Source: Struthio camelus
Taxonomy: Eukaryota; Chordata; Aves; Struthioniformes; Struthionidae
Reading direction: 5' to 3'
Assembly (NCBI RefSeq): GCF_040807025.1
Contig: NC_090968.1
Span: 124,001-188,000 of the forward strand
Length of the DNA: 64,000 nucleotides
Of this stretch, positions 18,911 to 29,722 are shown piece by piece (within the stretch, counting starts at the first letter, position 1; every line of letters starts with the position of its first letter). The notes beneath the pieces are model-generated. The model had not been told where the DNA came from, did not search any database, and saw only the letters and a list, made by a program, of their open reading frames with translations. The position numbers were made by a program, and so were the translations under genes.

Positions 18911-19216
18911 GTGATTGTGGTGGTGCTGATGAGGGGCCTGGAGGACATCCCCTGTCTGGAGATGGTCAGCAAGAGCATGCTGGTGCTGGCCAAAGTGGTG
19001 CATGAGCTGAAGGGCAAGGACCTGGGCTCCGCTTTCAGGGACACTGCCAAGTGCAAAGACCATGGCGGGGCACGGTGGCCCTCACGAGTCCACAACGTCT
19101 GCTCGATTCACACGCCGTCTCCAGGCTCGGACGCCTTTGCCTGCTCAACACCCTGGGACAAGACAACCCCGGGCCTTGGAAAGTACACCGAGTACACCAA
19201 AGGAAGGAAACCCTGA
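18911..19216 (+). CDS. Unassigned coding-like stretch next to the CpG island (unit 1)
   Basis: An open frame whose first ~50 codons look protein-like and helical (VVVLMRGLEDIP, then MVSKSMLVLAKVVHELKG, then FRDTAKCKD), followed by a low-information tail to a TGA. The good part could be one exon of a decayed or partial gene. The GTG opening is only the edge of the open frame, so I do not propose a start. No family recognised. Confidence 0.3.
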   Translation: MIVVVLMRGLEDIPCLEMVSKSMLVLAKVVHELKGKDLGSAFRDTAKCKDHGGARWPSRVHNVCSIHTPSPGSDAFACSTPWDKTTPGLGKYTEYTKGRKP

Positions 19217-19430
19217 ACCCCCTCCCCCCCCCAACAACCACCTCAAATCACCCCCTGCCCACAAAGGCCACCATGTGAAAAGACTCTGGGGCTCCAAGGG
19301 CCTCTCTCTGCGTGCGCACAAAGCACACTCGACCACACCAAAGTGGTCTCCGAGGATGTCTTATTCAGCGGGCACCCAGCAGGCTCCACGAGGCCGAGAC
19401 CTACGGAGACGCGGGGCTGGGCGACGGCTG

Positions 19431-21864
19431 TCAGGAAGGCAGCAGCCCCTCACTCCACAGGCTCAGGGTCTCTCCCAGCACGTACACCAGGTGAGCATAG
19501 CTCTGCTCGGGTAGCAGCCACAGCAGCAGCCGGTAGAGGAACTCCTGGTCATACTGGGAAGCGTAGAGCACCACGGCGCCCAGCACGAAGCCGACGACCA
19601 GCTCCAGGCAGATGAAGAGCATGCAGAGTCTCCTGGGGCACAGCGCAGGCATGGGAGAGGGCGCAGGGCAGGTGCATCCCAACCCTCTCCTGCCCTGCAC
19701 CCACCGCTGGGCCCCTTCAGCCAGCCCCACCGTCTGCGCCCCCACCCCCCAACACGCACTGCTCGTCGCTCCCTGGTGGAGGGTTGCAGAAGAGCCGCCA
19801 GGAGCCCAGAAAGAAGAAAGCTTGGCGCAAGGAATGCGCTGCCGGGGCGTGATTCCCAGCTGCAAAGCCCACAGCCAGTGAGCAGGACCCGCCAGGCCGC
19901 AGCCCGCTCGCTGCACAGCAGCCCACACGTGAGCCGCAGGGCATCAGGGACCCCAGGGGCAACTCACTGCAGCCACGTAGCCATGCCGCATCTCTTTGCC
20001 AGCTCCTGCCTCTCCTGCAGGCCAACACAGAGCGGGGACACTTGTGGGACCCACACGGGGCTGCATGGCGCCCCTCTCCCCAGCAAGACCCTGCCAGCTC
20101 CTGCAGGCTTTGGCGCTGCCTCTCCCCCTTACCAGCTTCGCTTCCAGCAGCTCCGGCAGCACAGACCCCTCCACCTCGGGCTCCTGCTCCATCTGCTGCT
20201 TGCTGCAGGCAACAGAGCTTGCTTGGGCGAGCGCTGACCTCCACGGCCGCTGGGGCTGCCCGTCGCAACATACTGCTGCCCCACAGCAGCCATCGGGGTC
20301 TCCTGTCCCGCCACATGCTGCACAGAGCCCCTGCATCCCCTCCCCGAGGCCGGCACTGGCGTCCTCTGGCCCTCCAGCTGCAGCACAGAGCTGCTGCATG
20401 CGCCTGTGGGGAGAGGTGTCCCCGGTGCCCACTCACTAGGCATTTTCCAGCTCCAGCTCCTCCACTTCCTCTCGAAGTGGCCTCAGTTCAGCCCGCAGCA
20501 CCTGGCAGACAGAAGGGGCCCGGTCCACGTGCCTGCTGCAGCCTCCTCCAAAGCCCCCGGCCAGTGGGCGCCCACCACCCTCTGCCCTCGCCCCTTTGGC
20601 ACTACCTTTGCCCGCTTCTCCTGCTCACGCAGCTGCTGCTTCAGCTGGGCCGAGCGCTGCTGCTCCTGCAACTCACAGGGCACACAATGCAATGCCACCA
20701 GTGGAGCTGGCAGCTGGGCAGCCCCCTCCGCCTCCAGCCCCAGGGCTCGGCCCCCTCGCAACTGCCCCGCCCCAGGGCCCCGGGAGGGCTGGCCACAGAC
20801 AAGGCCAGCCAAAGGGGAGTCACGGCCCCTGGGGCTAGTGCCCTCCCCAGGCCCACTGCTGGCCAAGGCTGAGGGGTGCACCGATGCCAGCACTGGCACC
20901 CCACCAGCACTGGCACCCCACTGCTGCCAGCGCAGCTCTCCCTCTCCCCTGTACCTCGTCGAGCTCCTGCAGCCTCATGCGCCTCTCCTCCTTGGCTGCC
21001 TGCAAGCGCTCCTGCGGCAGAGGAGAGGAAGAGGAACACTCAGCAGGGCACGGGCTCTCTCCTGTGAGATCTGCTCCTGGCAGTGGGTCCCAGGCCCTCC
21101 GCCCTCCCGGCTGCCCTCGGCCCCCAGTTCCCACTCTGCCACTGTCCCTCGCACGCGCCTCCCCTCTGTACCCAGCTCTGCAGGCACCAGCGGGCAGCCA
21201 GAGGCCCCTGGCTCCGCTCACCTCCAGCTGGGGCAGCAGCTCCTCCATCACCTGCAGCTCCTGCTGGCTGCTGCAGCACCGCTGCCTGAGGGCACAGTTC
21301 TCCCGCGCCAGCTCCTGGGCAGCAGCCTGCAGCTCCTGCTTCTCCTCCTGCTGCATGGGGAAGGGGGCAGAGCAGGGCTTCAGAGCCAAGCAGAGGGGGC
21401 ACAGAGCAGGCCTTCAGCGGGGGCACCACCAGCCCCGCGCACCAAGGCCACTCCATGCCTACCAGGCACCGCAGCAGCTCCTTGCAATGGCCCCTCTCCT
21501 CCTTGCTTTCATTCAGCTGCTCCAGCAGCCTGCTGTGCTCGGCCAGCAGCCCTTCCAGCTCCTCTGCCCCTCTCCTGCGCCTCTGCTGCCTGCAGCAACG
21601 GGGTGCCATCACACCACACGCACCGGCACAGGCCCTCCCACCTGCCTGCCCTTCCTCCGCCAACCTCCGCACACCTCCCCAGCCTCCTGCATTCCCGCGC
21701 CCAGCCACGTCGCGATCACCCCACCTGGCCACCTGCTTGGTCAGGCGGGCGTTTGTGCCCTGCAGCGCCTCATAGTCCTTCTCCAGCGCCTCCAGGAGAT
21801 TCAGCAGCTCCTGCTTCTGCGCCTGTACCCGCTGCAGGGCCAGCTTCACATCCGCCACCTCCAT
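19431..21864 (-). CDS. TMCO5-like coiled-coil/single-pass membrane protein, copy B (complete, 9 coding exons, 298 aa)
   Basis: Exons in transcript order: 21864-21725, 21589-21463, 21350-21222, 21011-20955, 20665-20606, 20501-20437, 20202-20133, 20014-19968 and 19632-19431. They sum to 897 nt, exactly 299 codons with the TGA stop, and every junction keeps phase. Residues 1 to about 195 are coiled coil. A hydrophobic segment at about 235-256 (core VVGFVLGAVVLYA) is a likely membrane anchor. The remaining 42 residues are Leu/Tyr-rich and end in EGLLPS. Human TMCO5A, as I recall it, is about 288 aa with the same order: coiled coil, one late membrane segment, short tail ending in LP plus one residue. 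That resemblance is the basis of the call; other tail-anchored coiled-coil families remain possible. Its 5' exons lie in unit 2 and its 3' exons in unit 1, so the gene crosses my unit border. No clear AATAAA was seen just downstream. Confidence 0.7.
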
Positions 21865-22214
21865 GGCTTGGGCTGTGCGCTGGGAGGCAGCACGGTGTGA
21901 GGGGGCTACAGCCCGTGTGCTCGGGCACACAGGGACGCTCACGTGGTCACTACCCTTCCCGGCATATACACACATAAACACTCGTGCACACTTACAGACC
22001 CATATTGCGTGTGCTCCAAACGATGTCCTCGTGCACAGCTGGAAGCAGCCACCCTGCTCCCCCACAGTCCACGTGTGCCAGGCACACATGTACAGCCCTG
22101 GCCCACGGGCAGGCACACTCGGGCTGTGGCGCTGGCAGTTCCCCGAGTCCCACCGCCCCCACCGCCCGGCCCGACCCGGTCCAGCCCGTGCTGGACGTCC
22201 CCCACGCAGCTCAC

Positions 22215-22502
22215 CTCCACTCTGCAAGCACGCCCCGTGGGAGCCCAGCCGCCTCTGCCAGGCAGGGCACGAGGAGGCACAGGCAGCGGTGCCTCTGGCG
22301 AGCGGTACCAAGGTCTGCTGCCAGCCCCAGAGCACGAGCCCAGCACCAGCCCCAAAAGCCTTGCTCGACCCCCCGCGCCTCACACCCGAGCTTGGCACGA
22401 GTCTGACCACCAGGCAGCTGGGCGAGACTCTGCAGCCGCCCGAGGCAATGCAGCAGCGCTGCGCTGTCACAAGAGGTTGGGGCCGTCACAAAGGGCCGTC
22501 AC
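22215..22502 (-). promoter_or_regulatory. Putative promoter and 5' non-coding exon of TMCO5-like gene, copy B
   Basis: Identical arrangement to the copy A promoter: donor edge at 22215 and three TGTGAC motifs between 22466 and 22502, including the 14-bp tandem pair. Confidence 0.35.
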
Positions 22503-23892
22503 AAAGGGCCCCCGAGAGCGCTGGCCAGGGGTGGCCAGTGCCCCCCGGCAGGCACCCGCCTCTTGTGCTCCCCCAGCCTCCTCCCCGGGCACGGAGGCCT
22601 AAAGCCCAGGGCTGGAGATGGGAGGAGAAAGCCCTGGGGAAGCCCTTCATCCCCACAGCCTCTGCTGCAAGATGCCAGCTGGCCTGGCCCAAAAGGGCTC
22701 TGCGCTAGAGCCCAACCACTGGGGACCCTGTGGCAGCAGGGGCAGACAGGCAGACGCCTTTCCCAATGCATGGCAGACTCATTTCCCGCCATGGGGATGG
22801 TGGCCTTGCTTGGCCCACAGCTCCCAAGCCGTTCCTCTGAAACAGAGGCCAGCCTCCAGTCCCCTTTGCACGGAGAGCAAGCCAGCTTTCTGTGCAACAG
22901 TTGTGGCCAGTCACTCCCTGTGTCCTCTGAGCCGGCCTGCCTTGTTGGGGTCTAGCGGTCAGTGGCACAGGGCGCCGGCAGGAGCCAGCAGGGCAGCAGG
23001 GACAGGCGTCGCACCTGGAGCCCACACGTTGCCCAGAGCACAGCCCGGTAGGGGCATGCTTAGACTCATGTCATGGCTCTTCACTAATGGGCGGGTATCA
23101 GATCTACTGGCAGAATGATGAACACTAACAGAAGCGCAGATCTACTAGCAGAATTGCTAACAAGGCCATCTCAAGTACAAGGAGATCCCATAGGGGCCCC
23201 TGCACTGTGTGCTTCCCAGGGAGATAGCTTGGAGTGGGCCATAGCTGATGCATCGCATGGCGGGTATGCTGCCTCTCTCTCACATCTTGCATGTAGATCA
23301 GAGACACTGCAGGTTCAGTTCTCGGACGTGCTCCCCAACCAACAGCATACCGAGAAAGAGCACGCCAACACCCACTCCCCCTATCAGCTAGCTGAGAGAG
23401 AGGAGCTTCCCGCTGATGCCAGCTACCCACAGCTATTGTCTCGCGGGAAGCTCAGGGGCTGTGCTCCAGCGGGCAGACCCCTCACGCGCTATAATCACCC
23501 TTTTCGCAGTGTTGTCCTGGAGCGATCAGTCCAGCCTTGCTGATCCGCTGCGCTTTGGGCCTGGGAATCTGCGGGGGACAGATCACTAAGCCTCAGGGAG
23601 ACAAGCTGTGCCTGTGCTGTTTGGCAGCCACCCTTAGTTTTCATGCTTAACGCCCGAGCTCTCCTTCCTCCTAGCCGTAAGCTTATTGAAGCCAGCCTGG
23701 ACACCAGTTTGTCCACAGCACAGGCTCAGGTGACAGGTATTTTTTTGCAGTAAGCGGTCATTCCTGCGAGAGCCTACTGTGACTGACCAACAACGCCTAC
23801 AATGGGAGAAGGCTCAGAGGGCAAGGTGCCCCATGAATCTCAAGGACAGTGTAGGATGCAGCTCACTAACCGCAGCTGTTGCACACAGACCT
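22503..23892. other. Gene-free spacer; right part possibly LTR-like (unit 2)
   Basis: Copy of the unit 1 spacer. It shares with unit 3 the changes near 23176, 23274 and 23294 that units 1 and 4 lack. Confidence 0.35.
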
Positions 23893-24097
23893 GACCAGCG
23901 TTGTGACGCTGAGCGTGTCTGAGACTGGAAATGGCAACCACATTGGTATTGTGATTGGTATTGTGCTTGAACTGTCTAGCTAGATGTTGTTCACACTTGT
24001 ACTGTGATACACTTGAATTGTGCTCTCAGGGCATTGCTGAATCATTGTGCTAAATCAACACCCCCTGTAACATCAGATTCCCTCAAAAGAAACTTTT
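23893..24097 (+). repeat. Unclassified dispersed repeat, copy A (unit 2)
   Basis: Unit 2 counterpart of the repeat at 3523, with the 7-bp deletion after GATGTTGTTC. Confidence 0.6.
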
Positions 24098-24099
24098 GA

Positions 24100-24303
24100 G
24101 GCCTGTGAGGGTGACGGAGCACTGGCAGAGGTTGCCCGGAGAGCTTGTGGAGTCTCCTTCGCTGGAGATTTTCAAAACCGGCCTGGACGCGGTCCTGGGC
24201 AACATGCTCTAGAGGACCCGGCTTGAGCAGGGGGGTTGGACTAGATGATCTCCAGAGGTCCCTTCCAGGCTTGGCCATTGCGTGCTTCTGTGTGATTCTG
24301 TGA
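24100..24303 (+). mobile_element. CR1-type LINE 3' tail (unit 2)
   Basis: Same insertion as at 3737, carried by the unit duplication. Confidence 0.9.
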
Positions 24304-25597
24304 ACCTGACAGCCACTGCAGGCACGGCTGACACTGATTATCACACGGCCAGCTGATGCTCTGGCAGGGTTTGGGTCTCATAGTTGCTCTATCAGAGCAA
24401 GCAGGCGCTTGCACGCGTCTTGGCCCACCGCTGTCCCTTCAGAAGTTCAAAGGTGTTGGTGTGTGCCGGGCGGATTCCCCTCCTCCCTCCCTCCCTCCCT
24501 CCACCTCCACTGATTACAGTGGGAGCTTAGACAAGGAGCTGGCATGCAGACAGCCATTTTGTGCTCACCAAAACTGGGGACAGGGGAATCCCTCCTCCTG
24601 AGAGTGTGTGGAGTGCACGGGATGGAACGGAATCCCGCTTCATGCCAGGGCCTTCTCAATGTATTGTTTACCTCCTCTAAATCAGTCCCTGAAGCATGAG
24701 GAAAGTAACTCCCTTCTTGGCCCTGTCTAGGAGTCCTGTCTTCTCATGAGATGGGAATAGGGCCTTCTAGCGGGACATTTCCGGCTGTAAGGGTGAGAGC
24801 AGCAAAGCAACAACCGTGTGCTTGCAAGGAGGAATAAGCGAGCGAGAAGTCTGTTTCTCTGTGTGTCAGCTAAGGGCAGGCTGGTGTGTCCTGGGGGCAG
24901 CAGGAGCTGCCTGAGGAGCCGCAGGGCAGGGACTCTGGCGCTGTCCTGGAGGGAGGCGCTGGCACGAGGGAGCTGCAGGCCGTCTGGGGGCAGGGAATCT
25001 CCTTGACACAAGAACAAGGGGCACAGAGTGTCACTGTCCTCTGCTTCCTTGTGTCCCTGGGGCCAGGGACAGTTTGGAAGCTGACGAGGCAGCTGACACC
25101 CTGCCCCTACCCACCCCTTCCCCCGTGCTGCTGTGCTTTCAAGGGGGCTTGGGCTGTGGTGTGAGTGCTACTGTGCCGCAGAAACACGGGCCTCGACCCC
25201 TCGCTGCAGCCCCCACTGCCCTCCTGCCCCTGCCCTGCCGCCCTGCCGTCCTCCCCACGCTGCCCTGCCTCCTGACTCCTCTCCCCACACCGCAGGGCCC
25301 GGCAGTGCAGCAGGCGCAGGCACAGCCCCGCAGCTGCTGCCTGGTCCCCGGCCCTCCCCGCCTCCCTCCACACCAGGGCTCCAGCCCCAGCCAGGCAGCA
25401 GGTCCGGCCTCTCCCCCCAGCTCCTGGCCTGGCTCCTCCCGCACTCCCACCCCCTGGCAGGGAGCTGGAGCTGCCCTGGTCCCGGGCAACTGGCCAGCAC
25501 CAGGGCTGGCATAGGGCCCGGGTGGACAGGCAGTGCGGGGGGGCAGTGGGGCAGGGCGAGCAGCCTCCCTCAGGGCCCCACGGCTGGGCCAGGAGGG

Positions 25598-26104
25598 ATG
25601 AGGCCATGCGGCCAGCTGGGCTCCAGCTGCTGCTTTGATGTCAGCTCCATGGAGGGACCGTTGGGGTTTGCTCCCTTTGCAGGGGAATGGCTGGAGGCGG
25701 AGACCTTGCCGGGGCCTGGCCCAGACCGGGGCAGTGCGCTACTGATCAAATTGAAGGACGCAGCCCCCTTTTCCTCCACCAAAATGATCCACAGACTATT
25801 AGGGCACGTGCGTTTAATCCACAGTACTCCTTATGGGACCGAAGGCAAAAGAAATGTGCTGTCCGTTCTTCTAGGTGAAAAAACGACGTTGGTTTGTGTC
25901 GCCATCTTTGCCCTTCTAGCTTCCAGGACTGTTAAAACAGCAGTGAATTTTGTGGTGGGAACAAAATTGAGAAAGGGTTTGTTGAAACGGCTTAAGAGAA
26001 AACCTGAAACAATTTCTGATTTTGTTACCTATAGGCCACAAAGATTATGTTACTCTTTTGCTATTCCCGAGGGGAAGGCATTTACAGCCACAGCTGAAAA
26101 GTGA
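25598..26104 (+). CDS. Unassigned 168-codon open frame (unit 2)
   Basis: Same frame as at 6140, with Glu in place of Lys in the T.GKR context and a silent or conservative change upstream. No family recognised. Confidence 0.25.
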   Translation: MRPCGQLGSSCCFDVSSMEGPLGFAPFAGEWLEAETLPGPGPDRGSALLIKLKDAAPFSSTKMIHRLLGHVRLIHSTPYGTEGKRNVLSVLLGEKTTLVCVAIFALLASRTVKTAVNFVVGTKLRKGLLKRLKRKPETISDFVTYRPQRLCYSFAIPEGKAFTATAEK

Positions 26105-26257
26105 GCTTAGGTTGTCCCAGTTGGGTCAGTCATTTTTCTCAACTGCTATTGTTTCTCTGTCTCTACTGCTGGGAGGCAACTCTCTGGACCGACTGAACTC
26201 AGTTATGCCTCTAGGATCTTTGGCTTGAGCCGGCATGAGGTGCTGCCATGCTGTGGT

Positions 26258-26406
26258 GGCAGAAAGAAATGCTAGAGAGGCTGTGGAGTCTCCCTCACTG
26301 GAGGTATTCAAAACCCAACAGGGCCCGGCCCTGAGCAACCTGCTCTAGCTGACCCTGACCATCTCCAGAGGTCCCTTCCACCCTCCGCCATTCCGTGGTT
26401 CCGTGA
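26258..26406 (+). mobile_element. CR1-type LINE 3' tail, internally deleted (unit 2)
   Basis: Same insertion as at 6800, carried by the unit duplication. Confidence 0.85.
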
Positions 26407-28042
26407 CCCTGCAGTTGTTGATATTCAACTCTCAGAACAAGCCTGAGTTCTACCGGACGGAGGTGACGCCGCACTGCAAGCTCAAAAGCTTCCTGGTCTT
26501 GGGAGGTGCACAGACAGTGTATTCAGAGTGAGCAAGCAGGTAGATCTTCCTTTAAAAAGCAGAACCACTCAGAATTCACTGAGCTCAAGGGGAGGTCCTT
26601 GCCACCTCCCTCTGGTCTGCAGGAAACACATCTGGCTGCCCTTAGACAGTTCTCGGCCGTCCTGGATATCCCACCTCAGCTATTCATGCCTCAGCTAGGC
26701 ATTACCTCCCCCCACTCCCCAGGAGCCCTCTCCTCCAGGCTTCTCCTCCTTCTTCCTAAGTGCTGGCTAATTCCACAGATTCATGCCTTGCTTCTGCCTC
26801 CCTTTATGGTACCTACGATGACTTCTCTGAAGTTCTGGGGCCGCCTTTATACAGCCGCAGTTACCAAGCCACGTGCAGGATTTTCCCCTAACTGCAGCCT
26901 GTTCCCTTTACAGCCACATACAGTCGTGTGCTCTACAGGCCCTCAAGCTGACAGCGCGCCAGAGAGAGCGCACCTGAACCCTTGGAGGAGGTGAGGCACG
27001 TTTGGCTCCCCCACCCGCACGGCCCCCAGCAGAGGAGCCCATGGAGGTAGGTGCCACCCACCCTCGCCCCTCACCCCACGAGCGGCAACACAGGCAGAGG
27101 GAAGGGGCTTGCTCTTCTTGCGCTGAGAGGGGCCATCGCACTGCCGCCAACGCCAAAAGGTTCGTCACCTCTCCACCAATCCTTTGAAAAGGGTGAGGGT
27201 CAGAGCTGCCAGGGGCAGGGCAGGGCTTGTGGACTTCTGCTGCAATTTGGCTGGGCGGCAGGGCACATACTCCTGCTGGGCTCACTTGGCTGACAGGCAT
27301 GCTGTGCATCTGTGGCCAGTGCCGTGTGTGTAGCAAGAGGCTGCAGGGGTCTCCAGGAGTGCTGAGAGACCTCGTTGCCTCTTCCTCGGAGTGCACTTGC
27401 AGCTGTGGTGAGCTGCACTTGGAACTATGCTGCAGGCTGGGCTGTGCAAGGAAGCAGAGGTGGTCAGTGGGGTTTTGGGAAGTGCTGAGTCCCAAGCAGC
27501 AAGGGCATGCTTTTGAAGAGGGCAAGGAGAAAGGGCAGGGTGCCCAAGAATGGCAAGGATGCCCACGTTCCCCGGGGGCAGCATGTTGGTTCCTGAGCTT
27601 TCTGGCAGCTCCCAGTTCGTAAAGGAAGAGTTGCTCTGAGAACTGTCTGAATGCATGCTCCCCCAGCCTCCTGTGCTCTGCTGATGCGGCTGGTACTGGT
27701 GCAAAGAGGGACCTCTTCCTTTCCGGAGGAAGGAGGGAGGCAGATGTCGGCAATTCCTAGGCAGTTCCTGAGCCGGGACATTTTTCAATGTCTTTCCTTC
27801 CTCTCTTGCTGAGTTAGGAGGAGACTGACCCATGACACCTCCCTGTCATGGGAGGGCACCGAGGCCTTCCTGGGTGATAGGCACCAGTGCCTGTGTTCTT
27901 TCTTCTCATCCTGAAAGCAGCCTCGTGTGGGTTTCTGTGCCAATGGCTCTTCTGCACCGCTGCCTGCACCATAGTCCGCCCTCCACACTGCCCTCCGCAG
28001 TCTTCCCAGGAAGGGCAATGATCTCGGCCTCTCTTTCTGCAG

Positions 28043-29722
28043 CGGAGTGCAGCATCAGCAGCTGAGGCACCTGCAACGGATGGCAGCTCCTTACCCTCAG
28101 CTCCCCCCAGCCCTCTGCAGCAGACAACACCAAGACCTGCAGCTCCAGACGCTACGTGTCCCATCTGCCTGGACACCTTGGACAACGTGGCCTACATAAA
28201 ACCTTGCTTCCATAAGTTTTGCTTTAGTTGTGTGTTCCGGTGGTCGAAAACAAAGGCCGAATGCCCGCTGTGCAAGCAGGCTTTCCGATCAATTCTGCAC
28301 ACAGTGGTGGCAGAAGATGACTACCAGGAGCATGTCATCAGGCCCCCCGAAGATGGTTCTGTTGCCAGCCATCAGCAACGGAGAGCTCCTCACCGCCCTG
28401 CCATCCGGAGGCGCCGTCACCCTGCAGCTCACCCGCAGCAGCCTTCCCCTTCTCCTCAGATGCGACCCTCTCCGCAGAACAGCAGCAGGCTGGAGGGGAC
28501 CCGGAGGCACACCAGGCAGAGGCAGAGAGAGGGAGGGCTGCTGGAGCCACGCCAGAGGCTGTCCCCACAGAGGCAGGCCAGGGCTGACAGGAGACCTCAG
28601 GGGCATGCGGCAGCGACGGAGGAGGAGATGCTGAACTTCCGCCGCTCTCTGTACCGCACAGGGATGCGCGTGCAAAGGGCTCCCGATGGCGGCCACCCCC
28701 AGGACATCTCGGCAGACTTCTTCTGCCACAGCCCGGCCAGCATTCAGAGACTGCTGCCCTGGCTGCAGCGGGAACTGAGAGTCCTCTTTGGAGTCCACCA
28801 GACATTGCTAACTGTCACGGAGCTCATTGTCCTGACAAACCTGAGGAGGTACGACCTGGACAGTCAGGCCTTTGCTGAGGACTTAGAGCTGCTTCTGCTG
28901 AGTCGCACCGAGCAGTTCCTCCACGAGCTCATCAGCTTTGCCCGCTGCTCGTGCAGCATGGAGACCTACGACCAGCAGGCCATGTATGGCTACCGTGCTC
29001 CCAGCCGGCACGAAGGAAGCCCCTCAGCCTCATTGAGCCTGGCAGCTGCTGCAGGGACGGCCCGGACTCCTGTGCCAGCCCAGAGCCCATCCCGAGCTAG
29101 TAGCCCTGGGCTCACGGAGCTTCCTGGCCCCTCGTACGCCATCCCCCACGAGCTTGCCGCAGCCACACAGTCTGCCCAGCAGCCGCGGCGAAGCTCTGAT
29201 GATGGGGCAGCTCGAGCAGGAGGAGAAGCCTGGAGAGAGTTGCTGGCTCCTGCCGACCCCCAGGACAGTGACTCCTCGTCAGACAGTTGTGTCCTTGTAG
29301 GGTCCTGGAAGCCCTGGGCAGAGGGAAGCCCTGAATGCATTGTGCTCTCCTCAGACTCAGAGCACTCAGCCGCGGCAGAGGAAAAGGAAGCTGGGCAGAA
29401 TGAGCAGCCGCTCCATGGGTCCAGCCGGAGCTGCAGCAAAGCCAGCGGGAGCTGCTTGCCCAGCTCCGCCATGCCGAAGGAAACTGGCTGGAGCTGCCGC
29501 AGCTGCTGCCCCACTGCCCCCAGGGAGGAGACAGAGCCCCGGCAGGGGCAGGTGGAGGATGTGGCTGGTTGCTCTGTGCAGGGCTGCAGCCAGATCCCCT
29601 TTGCTCCTGGCAGCGGCAGGCAATGCTCACCCGGGAGTCCCCGGCTGCCCAGAAAGAGGAGGGCAGGCAGCCCCGAGGCCTGTACCCAGCCCAGCAAGAG
29701 GCAGGCATGGCCTCAGCGTTAG
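28043..29722 (+). CDS. TOPORS-like RING-finger E3 ligase, short form, copy 2 (559 codons)
   Basis: Same exon as at 8585, with an intact acceptor, RING ligands, middle domain, SUMO-interaction-like motifs and stop codon. It keeps the ancestral-looking Asp215 before GGHPQDISADFF, and has His229. Upstream the candidate Met-Glu segment is at 27041-27046. Downstream, after the stop, a GCTAG|GTAAGAAG donor-like site occurs as in copy 1. Confidence 0.9.
   Translation, partial: RSAASAAEAPATDGSSLPSAPPSPLQQTTPRPAAPDATCPICLDTLDNVAYIKPCFHKFCFSCVFRWSKTKAECPLCKQAFRSILHTVVAEDDYQEHVIRPPEDGSVASHQQRRAPHRPAIRRRRHPAAHPQQPSPSPQMRPSPQNSSRLEGTRRHTRQRQREGGLLEPRQRLSPQRQARADRRPQGHAAATEEEMLNFRRSLYRTGMRVQRAPDGGHPQDISADFFCHSPASIQRLLPWLQRELRVLFGVHQTLLTVTELIVLTNLRRYDLDSQAFAEDLELLLLSRTEQFLHELISFARCSCSMETYDQQAMYGYRAPSRHEGSPSASLSLAAAAGTARTPVPAQSPSRASSPGLTELPGPSYAIPHELAAATQSAQQPRRSSDDGAARAGGEAWRELLAPADPQDSDSSSDSCVLVGSWKPWAEGSPECIVLSSDSEHSAAAEEKEAGQNEQPLHGSSRSCSKASGSCLPSSAMPKETGWSCRSCCPTAPREETEPRQGQVEDVAGCSVQGCSQIPFAPGSGRQCSPGSPRLPRKRRAGSPEACTQPSKRQAWPQR

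Larger units (their letters stand above)
1..20370. repeat. Tandem array unit 1 (20,370 bp)
   Basis: First visible unit of a head-to-tail macrosatellite-like array. The sequence at 1 recurs at 20371, 39826 and 59282 with very few substitutions. This unit is about 0.9 kb longer than the others because it alone holds the 4435-5339 segment. It also has a 7-bp stretch near 3622 that the others lack, lacks a 9-bp stretch (between 19715 and 19716) present at the matching place near 39165, and has a longer AAAC tract. It contains the 5' exons of one TMCO5-like gene, one TOPORS-like gene, and the 3' exons of the next TMCO5-like gene, which crosses into unit 2. Unit borders are set by the window start, not by biology. 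Confidence 0.97.

Noticed and set aside
20239-20403. Constitutive coding exon between exons 6 and 7 of the TMCO5-like gene
   Set aside because: Its inclusion creates TAG at the junction, while skipping gives an uninterrupted frame; treated as a possible poison exon instead.
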